Assembly (NCBI RefSeq): GCF_000196675.2
Contig: NC_015312.1
Coordinates: forward strand, 5,782,501-5,846,500
Source of the DNA: Pseudonocardia benzenivorans CB1190
GTDB lineage: Bacteria > Actinomycetota > Actinomycetes > Mycobacteriales > Pseudonocardiaceae
Length of the DNA stretch: 64,000 bases
Direction of reading: 5' to 3'
Shown: one piece after another, positions 55,644-63,822 of the stretch
Position numbering within the stretch: position 1 is the stretch's first letter
Layout of the letters: each line of letters begins with the position of its first letter
Program-made: the position numbers and the translations under genes
Notes under the pieces: generated by a model
The model's input: only the letters and a program-made list of their open reading frames with translations
The model's database searches: none
Told to the model about the DNA's origin: nothing

Positions 55644-57310
55644 GCTCGACGTCGCGGGAGCACCTGGAGTACCCGGACGTCGCCGTCGGCGCGATCCTCG
55701 CCGGCTCGGCCCGCCGTTTCGGCGACCGGGTCGCGCTGCACTACCAGGGCCGGGAGCTGTCGTACGCCGGGCTGTACGAGCGTGCCTGTGCGTTCGCGCA
55801 CGCGTTGCGCGCGCACGGGACCGGCCGCGGCGACGTCGTCGCCGTGCACCTGCCCAACTGCGCGCAGTACGCGATCGCCTACTACGGCATCCTGCTGGCC
55901 GGGGCGACGTTCACCCCGGCCAACCCGCTGCTGCCGCCCGCCGAGCTCGCCGCCCAGCTCGCCGACTCCGGTGCGACGGTCGCCCTGACCTGGGCATCGG
56001 TACTGCCGGCGCTCGCGTCCGTGCAGGACCGGACGGCGGTGCGGCTGGTGCTGGTGACCGACCGCGACCAGGGCGTCGACCCGGCGCGGCGGCTCGCGCT
56101 CGACCCCGCGGTCGACTTCGAGGCCTTTCACGCCGACGCCCCGGTCACCCCGCCCGATCCCGTCACCGAGCCCGCCGCCGACCTCGCGCACCTCGCCTAC
56201 ACCGGCGGGACGACCGGCCGGTCGAAGGCGGTCCAGCTGACGCACCGCAACGTCGTCGCGAACGTGCTGCAGTACGCCTGCGGCGGCGCCGGGGCGGTCA
56301 GCAGGGTCGACGACGCCGGCGGCCTGTGGATCGAGCAGATCAGCCCACCGGAGGAGCACCCGACGCGGCTGGGCACCGGGGTGTCCATCTGTCTGGCGCC
56401 GTGGTTCCACGCGATGGGCACGATCGGTGGCCTCAACGTCCCCGTCCTCTCGGGGACGACGATGGTGCTGCACGAGCGGTTCGAGCCGGCCGCCTACCTC
56501 GCCGACGTGGAGCGTTTCGGCGCGACGACGCTCTCGGGCGCCCCGCCGCTCTACGCGGCCCTGCTGCGTCACCCGGACCTCGCGACGCGCGATCTGTCGA
56601 GCGTGCGCGGCCTGAGCTCCGGCGCGGCGCCGCTGCCGCTGGAGGTGATCCAGGGCCTGCGCCGCCGGCTCGGCGAGGACGTCGTCATCGCGGAGGGCTA
56701 CGGCCTCACCGAGGTGACGATGGGCGCGACGATCGGGCCGTCGGCCCGCTCGGCCGTCCGTAAGCCCGGGACCGTCGGCCTGCCCGTCCCGGACACCGAG
56801 ATCGCGATCCTCGACCCCGACGGCGTGGAGGTGCCCGTCGGTGAGGAGGGCGAGGTCTGCATCCGCGGACCACAGGTCATGGCCGGCTACCGCAACCGGC
56901 CGGAGGAGACGGCCGCGACACTCGTCGACGGGTGGCTGCACTCCGGCGACGTCGGCGTCCTCGACGAGGACGGCTACCTGCGGATCGTCGATCGCAAGAA
57001 GGACATGTTGATCTACAAGGGGTACAACGTGTATCCCCGCGAGCTCGAGGAGCTGCTGCACGCCGAGCCGGGAGTGGTCGGGGCGGCGGTCGTGGGCAGG
57101 CCGCAGTCCGACGTCGGCGAGCTGCCGGTGGCGTTCGTCGTCGCGCCGGGGCTCGACGAGGCCGGGGTCCAGGAGGTGATCGACAGGGTGAACGCCCAGG
57201 TCACGCCGTACAAGCGGGTGCGCGAGGTGGTGCTCGTCGACGAGATTCCGGTGTCGGCGGCGGGCAAGGTGCTCAAGCGTGCGCTCCGGGAGCGGCTGCA
57301 GGTGTCGTGA
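55640..57310 (+). CDS. AMP-forming acyl-CoA ligase
   Basis: 556 residues. The P-loop is AYTGGTTGRSKAVQLTHRNV, then GYGLTEVTMGATIGP, the adenylate site LHSGDVGVLDEDGYLRIVDR and the catalytic Lys near the end in VSAAGKVLKRALRERL. A loop of about 35 residues after the P-loop (around residues 215-250, with GAGAVSRVDDAGGLWIEQIS) is longer than in the ligase at 17985. Its ATG overlaps the P450 stop (ATGA), so the two act as a unit: oxidation to a carboxylate and then CoA activation is a sensible inference. Confidence 0.88.
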   Translation: MSSTSREHLEYPDVAVGAILAGSARRFGDRVALHYQGRELSYAGLYERACAFAHALRAHGTGRGDVVAVHLPNCAQYAIAYYGILLAGATFTPANPLLPPAELAAQLADSGATVALTWASVLPALASVQDRTAVRLVLVTDRDQGVDPARRLALDPAVDFEAFHADAPVTPPDPVTEPAADLAHLAYTGGTTGRSKAVQLTHRNVVANVLQYACGGAGAVSRVDDAGGLWIEQISPPEEHPTRLGTGVSICLAPWFHAMGTIGGLNVPVLSGTTMVLHERFEPAAYLADVERFGATTLSGAPPLYAALLRHPDLATRDLSSVRGLSSGAAPLPLEVIQGLRRRLGEDVVIAEGYGLTEVTMGATIGPSARSAVRKPGTVGLPVPDTEIAILDPDGVEVPVGEEGEVCIRGPQVMAGYRNRPEETAATLVDGWLHSGDVGVLDEDGYLRIVDRKKDMLIYKGYNVYPRELEELLHAEPGVVGAAVVGRPQSDVGELPVAFVVAPGLDEAGVQEVIDRVNAQVTPYKRVREVVLVDEIPVSAAGKVLKRALRERLQVS

Positions 57311-57516
57311 CGTCCGTCTGACCTGCGCGGGAACGGTGCCGTGCGGGAGGGCCCGGTCCGCCCCGGGACCAACGGCCCCGATAGGGTGATCGTCGCTAAC
57401 GGTCGCCGGACCGGCGACGACATGCTCCATGTACGGACACCCGAGCTACCCCGCGGGGCCGCACACGGCCGACCGTTCGGCCGAACGTTCCGCTCCCCGA
57501 TGAAGGGTGGTCCGCC

Positions 57517-57861
57517 ATGACGGCGACGCGCGTCACGCCCGCGGTCCCGATGTCGCGCTCGTTCATGGACCTGCCCACCCAACGCCTCGTGCCGCCTGCC
57601 CACCTCGCGGTGGATGCGCGGAACCAGCCGGCTCAGGCTACCCCGACGTCTCTGGGGAGCGGCGTCGAGAGTGTCCACGCGGTCGGGGCCGCGCGGACCC
57701 GGAGCCGGCTGGGCACCATCATCGACGTCGCCGGTCGCGTGGGGACGATCGTGACGTTCGCGGCCGTGGTCATCGTCTCGGCCGCGGTCGGGGCCTCGGC
57801 GGGCTCCAACGCCGACTCGGGCGACGCCGCGAACGCGGGCATGACGCTCGGCGCGCCGTAA
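57517..57861 (+). CDS. Small membrane protein, 114 residues
   Basis: Not recognised. A polar N-terminal half (MDLPTQRLVPPAHLAVDARN) is followed by a hydrophobic segment near residues 72-93 (GTIVTFAAVVIVSAAVGASA) and a short Asp/Ala tail. GGGTGG lies upstream of the ATG. The 206-bp gap before it (57311-57516) shows no gene. Function unknown. Confidence 0.5.
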   Translation: MTATRVTPAVPMSRSFMDLPTQRLVPPAHLAVDARNQPAQATPTSLGSGVESVHAVGAARTRSRLGTIIDVAGRVGTIVTFAAVVIVSAAVGASAGSNADSGDAANAGMTLGAP

Positions 57862-57973
57862 CACCCCGGGCACGGCGACCCGGCCGGACGCGCGGTCGGT
57901 CGCAACGGGCCTGTCGCAACGGCCCGTCGCACGGTCGGTTCGAGCGGCCCGACCCGCCAGGGCCGGGCGGTGG

Positions 57974-58189
57974 TCAGGCGGCCGCTTCGCCCGAGGACGT
58001 CAGCGGGCTCTGCAGCACGTGGTCGACCAGCCGCATGATCAGCTGGGTCCCGCCCAGCCGGTACCCGAACTCCTCCCAGGTCAGAATCTCCTTGGAGATC
58101 AGCTCCCCGACCGGGCCGGGGTACAGTCGCGTGGCACGGAACGCTGCTGCGCGCAGCCGCATCTTCTCGTGGTGGTCCATCGGGCTCAC
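57974..58189 (-). CDS. Conserved small actinobacterial protein, 71 residues
   Basis: The sequence MDHHEKMRLRAAAFRATRLY, PGPVGELISKEILTWEEFGY and RLGGTQLIMRLVDHVLQ looks well constrained, with a compact mixed charge pattern and no membrane segment. I recall similar small proteins in many actinobacteria without a known function. The GTG at 58189 is supported by GAGGAG upstream; an ATG three codons later is possible. Confidence 0.65.
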   Translation of the reverse strand: MSPMDHHEKMRLRAAAFRATRLYPGPVGELISKEILTWEEFGYRLGGTQLIMRLVDHVLQSPLTSSGEAAA

Positions 58190-58416
58190 TCGCTCTCCTC
58201 GCCGTCAGCCTGACACGTACGGACGAGCGCCTCGACACTGAAACGCACCCTGTTGGGCACATCGTCGCCTACCCGGTTCACGGCGCGACATGACCGATCC
58301 CATGGAGTGACGAGTATCTCACCCTGTGCGCACGGAGCGGGGTTGCACCGCCACGACCTGCGCAGATGATCTCCGCCCGCCCCGGGCGTGCATCCCGACG
58401 ATCTACATTCGTGCCC

Positions 58417-59079
58417 GTGAGCCTCACCCAGCAGCTGTGGTCAGACGTCGAGGACATCTACGCGCAGGTCCTCGCACACCCCTTCGTCACCGGCCTGACC
58501 GACGGGTCGCTGCCCCACGAGTCGTTCCGGCACTACATCGTCCAGGACTCGCACTACCTGCGGGGCTACGCGAAGGCGCTGGCCGCGTGCGCGGCGAAGG
58601 CGCCGACCGACGAGGAGACCGTCATGTTCGCGACGAGCGCCACCAGCGCCGTCGCCGCCGAGCAGGGGATGCACGCCGCGCTGGTCGACGCACTGGGTAC
58701 GACGCCCGAGGCCGCGGCGAAGGAGCCGGTCGCCCCGACGACGCAGGCCTACCTGAGCTACCTGCTGGCCGTCGCGCACGGAGGCTCCTACGCCGAGGCC
58801 GTCGCGACGGTCCTGCCCTGCTACTGGATCTACGCGAAGGTCGGTGCCGAGCTCCTCGAGCGCAGCTCGCCCGATCCGCTCTACGCGCGCTGGATCGCGA
58901 TGTACGGCGACGAGGACTTCCAGACGGTCGTCGACGCCGTGCTCGCCGTCACCGACCGGATCGGCGAGACCGCCGGGCCGGCCGAGATCGAGCGGATGCG
59001 CAGGCACTTCCACACGACGTCGCGCTACGAGTGGATGTTCTGGGACGGCGCGTGGCGCCGGGAGGCCTGGCCCGTCTGA
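58417..59079 (+). CDS. tenA: TenA-type aminopyrimidine aminohydrolase / thiaminase II
   Basis: Salvages thiamin breakdown products by hydrolysing aminomethylpyrimidines. About 220 residues, all-helical. The metal-free active site is visible: Asp in YIVQDSHYLRGYAKAL, Cys in TVLPCYWIYAKVG (TenA_C type) and Glu in SRYEWMFWDGAWRREAW. The start could be GTG 58411 or 58417. No TPP-riboswitch signature was found upstream and no other thiamin gene is adjacent. Confidence 0.9.
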   Translation: MSLTQQLWSDVEDIYAQVLAHPFVTGLTDGSLPHESFRHYIVQDSHYLRGYAKALAACAAKAPTDEETVMFATSATSAVAAEQGMHAALVDALGTTPEAAAKEPVAPTTQAYLSYLLAVAHGGSYAEAVATVLPCYWIYAKVGAELLERSSPDPLYARWIAMYGDEDFQTVVDAVLAVTDRIGETAGPAEIERMRRHFHTTSRYEWMFWDGAWRREAWPV

Positions 59080-59116
59080 CCGGTCCGCCGTGCGTCCCGG
59101 ACCGGGCAGGCGGCGG

Positions 59117-59527
59117 TCAGCGCTGGTCGAAGCGGTCCGGGATCAGCACGTGGAGCAGGAACGACACGACCGCGACGATGATCGCGCCCCAGAACGCCGC
59201 CCAGAACCCGTCGACGGCGAACGGCAGGCCGACCCTCTCGGCGATGTAGCCGGCCAGCCACAGCAGCAGGCCGTTGACGACCAGGCTGATCAGGCCGAGC
59301 GTCAGGATGTAGAGCGGGCAGCCGATCACCTTGATGATCGGCTTCAGCACCGCGTTGATGAGGCCGAAGATGACGGCGACGACGAGCAGCGTGCCGATGG
59401 TCGAGGCCGTCGTCGAGTTCGGGCTGACCTCGGTGCCGAGCCGGATGCCGCCGACGAGCAACGTCGCGACCCAGAGGGCGATCGCGACGACGATCACCCG
59501 GATCGTGATGGCGAGGGCGTTGCTCAT
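59117..59527 (-). CDS. Phage-holin-superfamily-4-like membrane protein
   Basis: 136 residues with four membrane segments. The first is IRVIVVAIALWVATLLVGGI; IGTLLVVAVIFGLINAVLKP, CPLYILTLGLISLVVNGLLL and a C-terminal helix follow. The NAVLKPIIKVIGCPLYILTL block is characteristic of this widespread family, which despite its name is usually chromosomal and of unknown role. Convergent with tenA and 61 bp upstream of the serine hydrolase on the same strand. Confidence 0.82.
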   Translation of the reverse strand: MSNALAITIRVIVVAIALWVATLLVGGIRLGTEVSPNSTTASTIGTLLVVAVIFGLINAVLKPIIKVIGCPLYILTLGLISLVVNGLLLWLAGYIAERVGLPFAVDGFWAAFWGAIIVAVVSFLLHVLIPDRFDQR

Positions 59528-59588
59528 CGGTGACTCTTCTCTCTCTCGCGTGAAGTTCCGGGCGCATCCTCCCGGGTCCCCGGTCGGC

Positions 59589-60818
59589 TCAGTCGACCAG
59601 GGCCTGCTTCACGAGCGTGCGCAGCTGCGGCCGGATCGGGTACGTGCTCGAGGGCATCAGCTGCGTCATGAAGACCGCCGTGACCTCCTCGACCGGGTCG
59701 ACGTAGAACGCCGTGCTGGCCAGGCCGCCCCAGGCGAACTCGCCCGGGCTGGTCAGGCTCTTGCCGACCACCGGATCGATGACGACGGAGAAGCCCAGCC
59801 CGAACCCGACGCCCGCGTACGGCGACTCGGCGAAGATCGGGCGGCCGACCGCGTCGAGGTCGGCTCCGCCCGGCAGGTGGTTGCGCGTCGCCAGGTCGAC
59901 GGTGCGGTTGGACAGCAGCCGCACCCCGTCGAGCTCGCCGCCGCGGGCCAGCATCTGGGTGAAGCGGTGGTAGTCGTGCAGCGTCGACGCGAGCCCGCCA
60001 CCGCCGGAGAGCAGGGTCGGCGGCTTGGTGATCAGCTCGCCGAGCGGGCTGCGCGCGAGCCCGCCGCCCGGGCGGGGCAGGTACAGCGCCGCGAGCCGGT
60101 CGACGGCGGAGTCCGCCACCTGGAACCCGGTGTCGGACATGCCGAGCGGGCCGAGGATGCGCTCGGCGAAGAACTCGTCGAGCGTCCGGCCCGACGCGAC
60201 CTCGACGACGCGGCCCAGCACGTCGGTCGACACCCCGTAGTTCCACTCGGTGCCCGGCTGGAACAGCAGCGGCAGCGCGGCGAACTCGTCGCAGGCCGCG
60301 GCCAGGTCGACGTCGGGCGGCGTGGTCAGCTCGTGGCCGCGCAGCCGGTACATCTCGTCGACCGGGTGGGCGTGGTGGAAGCCGTAGGTCAGTCCGGACA
60401 TGTGTGTGAGCAGGTGCCACACCCGGATCGGCTCGGACGTCGGCACCGTCGCCGGGGCCAGCGCCGAACCGGACCGGTACACCCGCACGTCGGCGAACGA
60501 CGGGATGAAGTTCGAGATCGGATCGGTGAGCGCGAACGCGCCCTCCTCGTGGAGCATCAGGGCGGCGACCGAGGTGATCGGCTTGGTCATCGAGTAGATC
60601 CGCCACACCGTGTCCGGTTCGACGGGCAGCCCGGCCTCGACGTCGCGCCGCCCGTAGTGGGACACGTGCACGAGCTTCCCGCGTCTGGCCACCGCGACCG
60701 ACCAGCCGGGGAGCCTCCCGTCGTCGACGTAGCGCCGGAAGTGCGCGTCGATCCGCGCGAGCCTGTCCTCGTCGACACCGACCGCGGCCGGGTCCACCTC
60801 CACTGCGAGCTCACCCAC
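59589..60818 (-). CDS. Serine beta-lactamase-fold hydrolase / esterase
   Basis: 409 residues from a GTG at 60818. The nucleophile motif S-x-x-K is in WRIYSMTKPITSVAALMLHE and the catalytic Tyr in GTEWNYGVSTDVLGRVVEVA, followed by LGPLGMSDTGFQV and a Gly-rich GGGGLASTLHDYHRF. This fits class C-like esterases (EstB/LipL type) rather than a true antibiotic beta-lactamase. No signal peptide, so a cytoplasmic esterase is likely. Confidence 0.83.
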   Translation of the reverse strand: MGELAVEVDPAAVGVDEDRLARIDAHFRRYVDDGRLPGWSVAVARRGKLVHVSHYGRRDVEAGLPVEPDTVWRIYSMTKPITSVAALMLHEEGAFALTDPISNFIPSFADVRVYRSGSALAPATVPTSEPIRVWHLLTHMSGLTYGFHHAHPVDEMYRLRGHELTTPPDVDLAAACDEFAALPLLFQPGTEWNYGVSTDVLGRVVEVASGRTLDEFFAERILGPLGMSDTGFQVADSAVDRLAALYLPRPGGGLARSPLGELITKPPTLLSGGGGLASTLHDYHRFTQMLARGGELDGVRLLSNRTVDLATRNHLPGGADLDAVGRPIFAESPYAGVGFGLGFSVVIDPVVGKSLTSPGEFAWGGLASTAFYVDPVEEVTAVFMTQLMPSSTYPIRPQLRTLVKQALVD

Positions 60819-60871
60819 GTCGCCGACCCTACCGGCGGGTGATCGCCGCGGCAGTCCCCGTCCGGCCGTCC

Positions 60872-61192
60872 TCAGTGGCCGCCGGAGAGGTTCAGCAGGA
60901 CGACGCCGCCGATGATCAGGAGCACGCCGCCCGCCTTGACGAGGCTCAGCCCCTCGCCGAGGAACAGCACCCCGATCAGCACGACCGCCGCCGTCCCGAT
61001 GCCGGACCACAGCGCGTACGCCGTGCCGACCTCGAACCGCTTGAGCGCCTGTGCGAGCAGCACGAAGGCACCGACATAGCCAAGGACCACGACGACCGAC
61101 GGGACGAGCCGGGAGAAGCCGTCGGAGAGCTTGAGGCTCGTCGTCGCGACGACCTCCGTCGCGATCGCGCCGAGCAGCCAGAGCCACGCCAT
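60872..61192 (-). CDS. Small multidrug-resistance (SMR) family transporter
   Basis: 106 residues, four membrane helices: MAWLWLLGAIATEVVATTSL with the essential membrane Glu, then AYALWSGIGTAAVVLIGVLF and LSLVKAGGVLLIIGGVVLLN. SMR proteins are dual-topology dimers exporting cationic drugs (EmrE/Qac) or guanidinium (Gdx). Subclass cannot be fixed here. Divergent from the patatin gene with 72 bp between starts. Confidence 0.88.
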   Translation of the reverse strand: MAWLWLLGAIATEVVATTSLKLSDGFSRLVPSVVVVLGYVGAFVLLAQALKRFEVGTAYALWSGIGTAAVVLIGVLFLGEGLSLVKAGGVLLIIGGVVLLNLSGGH

Positions 61193-61264
61193 GTCCGCCA
61201 CGATGCCGGGCGGCCGGGGTCGCGCGGTCCCCGTCGGACCCGCGATCGAGTCACAATCGGGAGC

Positions 61265-62281
61265 ATGCACCCGGCTGTGCCGAACGGGTTCCCCGGCGAC
61301 GGACCCGTGCTCCCGTCCGTGTCGGCCTCGACGCTGTCGGGCGACGACGAGGTGATCCGCGCGCTGCTGCGTCGCCGGGAGGCCGGCAGCGTGCCCGGCG
61401 CCCGCACCGACGGGCACCGGATCGCGTGTGTCATCGGCGGGGGCGGGATGCGCGGCGCCTACGCCGGAGGGATGGTCCACGCGCTGGAGACGACCGGCCT
61501 CGCCGACGCCTTCGACGTCGTCTACGGGGTCTCGGCGGGGGCGTTCGTCGGCACCGCGCTGGTGCTGGGGCACGGCTACGACTCCGCCCGCATCTTCCCC
61601 GACGACATGGCGTGCAAGGAGTTCATCGACCCGCGCCGGCTCGGGACCCGGCGGCCCATGGTGTCGCTGGACCACCTGATCGACGACATCCTGGTGCACG
61701 TCAAGCCCGCGGACTGGGAGGCCCTGCGCGACCATCCCGTGCCGCTGCGCGTGCTGGTCACCGATGCCGCCGACATGACCTCGCACGTGCTGGAGCGGCT
61801 CCCCACCCGTGAGGACTGGCGGCGGGCCATGCGGGCGACCGCGACCATCCCGTGGCTCGCCGGGCCGCCGGTGCGGATCGGCGACCGCCGCTACATCGAC
61901 GGCTCGATCTCGGACCCGATGCCCGTGCTGCGCGCGCTGCGCGACGGCGCCACCCACGTGCTCGCGCTGCTCACCCGCACCGTCCCCGAACTGCGCCGCT
62001 CCGAGCCCGGGACCCGCCCACCGCTCTGGGCGCGGTCGATCGACGTCGTCGTCCCCGGGCTGGGGGCGATGACCCAGGACGTCCGCCGGCACGCCGACTC
62101 GCTCGCCCTGCTCTCCGACGCCGCCCACCCCGACCGCGACGGCGCGCACCTCATGGCGATCACCCCGGCCCGCTCGGCCGGGGTGCGCGGGCTGACGATC
62201 GACGTGCCCCGCATCGAGCAGGCCGTCGTACTGGGCCGGGAGGCCGTCGCGTCGGCGTTGCGCGCCGTGTCCCGGGGCTGA
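61265..62281 (+). CDS. Patatin-like phospholipase
   Basis: 338 residues. The oxyanion loop is IGGGGMRGAYAGGMVHALET, the nucleophile elbow GVSAGAFVG (G-x-S-x-G) and the catalytic Asp DGSISDPMP, completing a Ser-Asp dyad. It is a soluble lipid acyl hydrolase with no signal peptide. The ATG at 61265 follows GGGAG. It ends just before the 31-bp-period array interrupted by the IS30 element. Confidence 0.87.
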   Translation: MHPAVPNGFPGDGPVLPSVSASTLSGDDEVIRALLRRREAGSVPGARTDGHRIACVIGGGGMRGAYAGGMVHALETTGLADAFDVVYGVSAGAFVGTALVLGHGYDSARIFPDDMACKEFIDPRRLGTRRPMVSLDHLIDDILVHVKPADWEALRDHPVPLRVLVTDAADMTSHVLERLPTREDWRRAMRATATIPWLAGPPVRIGDRRYIDGSISDPMPVLRALRDGATHVLALLTRTVPELRRSEPGTRPPLWARSIDVVVPGLGAMTQDVRRHADSLALLSDAAHPDRDGAHLMAITPARSAGVRGLTIDVPRIEQAVVLGREAVASALRAVSRG

Positions 62282-62377
62282 GCCGATCCGCCCCGCCCTG
62301 CCGTCCCGCCCCGCCGCCCGGCCCCGCCCGCCGCTCGGCCCCCGTCGAGCGCAACCTCACGGCTCTCGGGAGCCCTC

Positions 62378-63733
62378 GGGTTCAGGGGGTGGTCGCAACA
62401 CCGGTGGTTACTGGCCGCGACAGTAGTCGGGTCAGTCTTTCCCCGGGGGTGTCCCAGTCCAGGGTTTTGCGGGGGCGGGAGTTGAGCTTGTCCGCGACCC
62501 GGTCCAGATCGGCGTGGGTGTGCACGGACAGATCGGTGCTTTTCGGGAAGTACTGGCGCAACAGCCCGTTGGTGTTCTCGTTGCTGCCCCGCTGCCAGGG
62601 GCTGTGTGGGTCGCAGAAATAGACCGGCAACTCCAGCGCCATGGTGATCTCGGCGTGGCGGGCCAGCTCGATGCCCTGGTCCCAGGTCAACGACCGGCGC
62701 ACCATCGCGGGCAGCACCCGCATCGCGGCGATCATCGCGTCCCGGACCTGGACTGCGCCGTGGCCCCCGGGCAGGTGCAGCAGCAACACGAACCGGGTGG
62801 TCCGCTCGACCAGCGTGCCGATCGCGGTCTCGTTGCCGGTGCCGAGGATGAGATCGCCTTCCCAGTGCCCGGGCACGGCCCGGTCGGTGACCTCCGCGGG
62901 CCGCTGGGAGATCATGACCTTGTCCCGGATCCGGGTCTGGTTGCGGTGTTGGCGTTGGTCGGGCAGCCGGTTCGGGCGGCGCAACGCCCGCCCGGTCCGG
63001 AGACACCCCGCGAGCTCGCGGCGCAGCTGCCCGCGGCCTTGGACGTAGAGGGCCTGGTAGACGCCCTGGTAGATGGTTTCGTGGGACACCCACATCTCCG
63101 GCCGGTCGGGGAAGTCTCGGCGCAGAGTCTGACTGATCTGCTCCGGGCTCCACTGCTGCTCGACCAGCCTGGTGTGTACGTGGGCGGCCAGCTCGGGGTG
63201 GGTGAGGAGTTTGGCGGGTGTGCGGCGGCGGGCGCGGGCCTCGGCTTTGGCCTGGGCCACCACCGCCCGGTACCGCAGCCGTTCGTGCTGGGGCCGGTCC
63301 CGGCCGCCGTGCGTGCCCGGGTCTGGCCCCAGGCGGTGCGGGCGCCCGTCAGGCAGCGGGGGCCGGCGTGGATAGCGCACGGTGCGGTTACGGGCCAGTT
63401 CCCGGCCGATGGTGGCGCGGTGGCGGCCCAGCCGCCGGGCGATCTCGGCCCGGCTGTGCCCGGCCGCCCAGCCCACGGCGATCTCTTCACGTTCGGCCAG
63501 GGACAGATAACGCCCGCCGGGCTCGGTCAGGTCCGGGATCATCCCACCAGACTCGACGACCCACCCCCGCCCGGCCGAGGCCGACACCCCCACCTCCGCG
63601 GCGGCCTGCGCGATCGTGGCCCCCGCCAACCGGGCCCTCCAGAACCGGCGGACCCGTTCCCGCGGCACCCTCGGCGGACCGATCACACTCATCACCCCAG
63701 CTCGACAGGGTGTTGCGACGAACCCTTGAATCC
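62378..63733 (-). mobile_element. Complete IS30-family insertion sequence, 1356 bp
   Basis: Terminal inverted repeats of 25 bp match at 21 positions: GGGTTCAGGGGGTGGTCGCA... at 62378 and, inverted, GGATTCAAGGGTTCGTCGCA... ending at 63733. The single transposase fills the element and its stop codon lies inside the left repeat. No clear target duplication is visible at these ends, so the exact boundary may shift by a few bases. Confidence 0.85.
62382..63692 (-). CDS. IS30-family transposase
   Basis: 436 residues. N-terminal helix-turn-helix regions (ATIAQAAAEVGVSASAGRGW; EIAVGWAAGHSRAEIARRLG) precede the DDE catalytic core with GHWEGDLILGTGNE, SLTWDQGIELARH and the Glu in GSNENTNGLLRQYFPKSTDL. 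All three acidic residues are intact and no frameshift is present, so the element may still be active. The ATG at 63692 lies just inside the right inverted repeat. Confidence 0.93.
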   Translation of the reverse strand: MSVIGPPRVPRERVRRFWRARLAGATIAQAAAEVGVSASAGRGWVVESGGMIPDLTEPGGRYLSLAEREEIAVGWAAGHSRAEIARRLGRHRATIGRELARNRTVRYPRRPPLPDGRPHRLGPDPGTHGGRDRPQHERLRYRAVVAQAKAEARARRRTPAKLLTHPELAAHVHTRLVEQQWSPEQISQTLRRDFPDRPEMWVSHETIYQGVYQALYVQGRGQLRRELAGCLRTGRALRRPNRLPDQRQHRNQTRIRDKVMISQRPAEVTDRAVPGHWEGDLILGTGNETAIGTLVERTTRFVLLLHLPGGHGAVQVRDAMIAAMRVLPAMVRRSLTWDQGIELARHAEITMALELPVYFCDPHSPWQRGSNENTNGLLRQYFPKSTDLSVHTHADLDRVADKLNSRPRKTLDWDTPGERLTRLLSRPVTTGVATTP

Positions 63734-63822
63734 ACCGCCCCGGGCCGACAGTGAGGTTGCACGAAGACGCTCGAGCGCAACCCCACGGTCGTCCCGCGCC
63801 CGCAGGCCGACGGTCAGGTTGC

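Larger units (their letters stand above)
62351..63822. repeat. Array D: four 15-base elements, first spacer split by an IS30-family element
   Basis: Element 1 is at 62351-62365 (GCAACCTCACGGCTC). Elements 2 (63746-63760), 3 (63777-63791) and 4 (63808-63822) follow with exact 31-bp steps and read GCAACCTCACTGTCG, GCAACCCCACGGTCG and GCAACCTGACCGTCG in one orientation. The insertion sequence lies between 1 and 2 with 12 bases remaining on each side, against 16 in total in uninterrupted spacers. Confidence 0.82.

Noticed and set aside
58190..58416. TPP riboswitch before tenA
   Set aside because: No CUGAGA or ACCUGA-type conserved segments are visible on the plus strand.
59117..59527. Prophage remnant, because of the holin-like protein
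   Set aside because: No integrase, capsid or lysin genes are near; this membrane family is commonly chromosomal.
59589..60818. Antibiotic-resistance beta-lactamase
   Set aside because: The motif arrangement (SxxK, then Tyr in YGVS) and lack of a signal peptide fit an esterase-like hydrolase better.
61193..61264. Guanidine-II (mini-ykkC) riboswitch before the SMR gene
   Set aside because: One imperfect hairpin with an ACGG-containing loop can be drawn on the minus strand, but the required second ACGR hairpin is absent.
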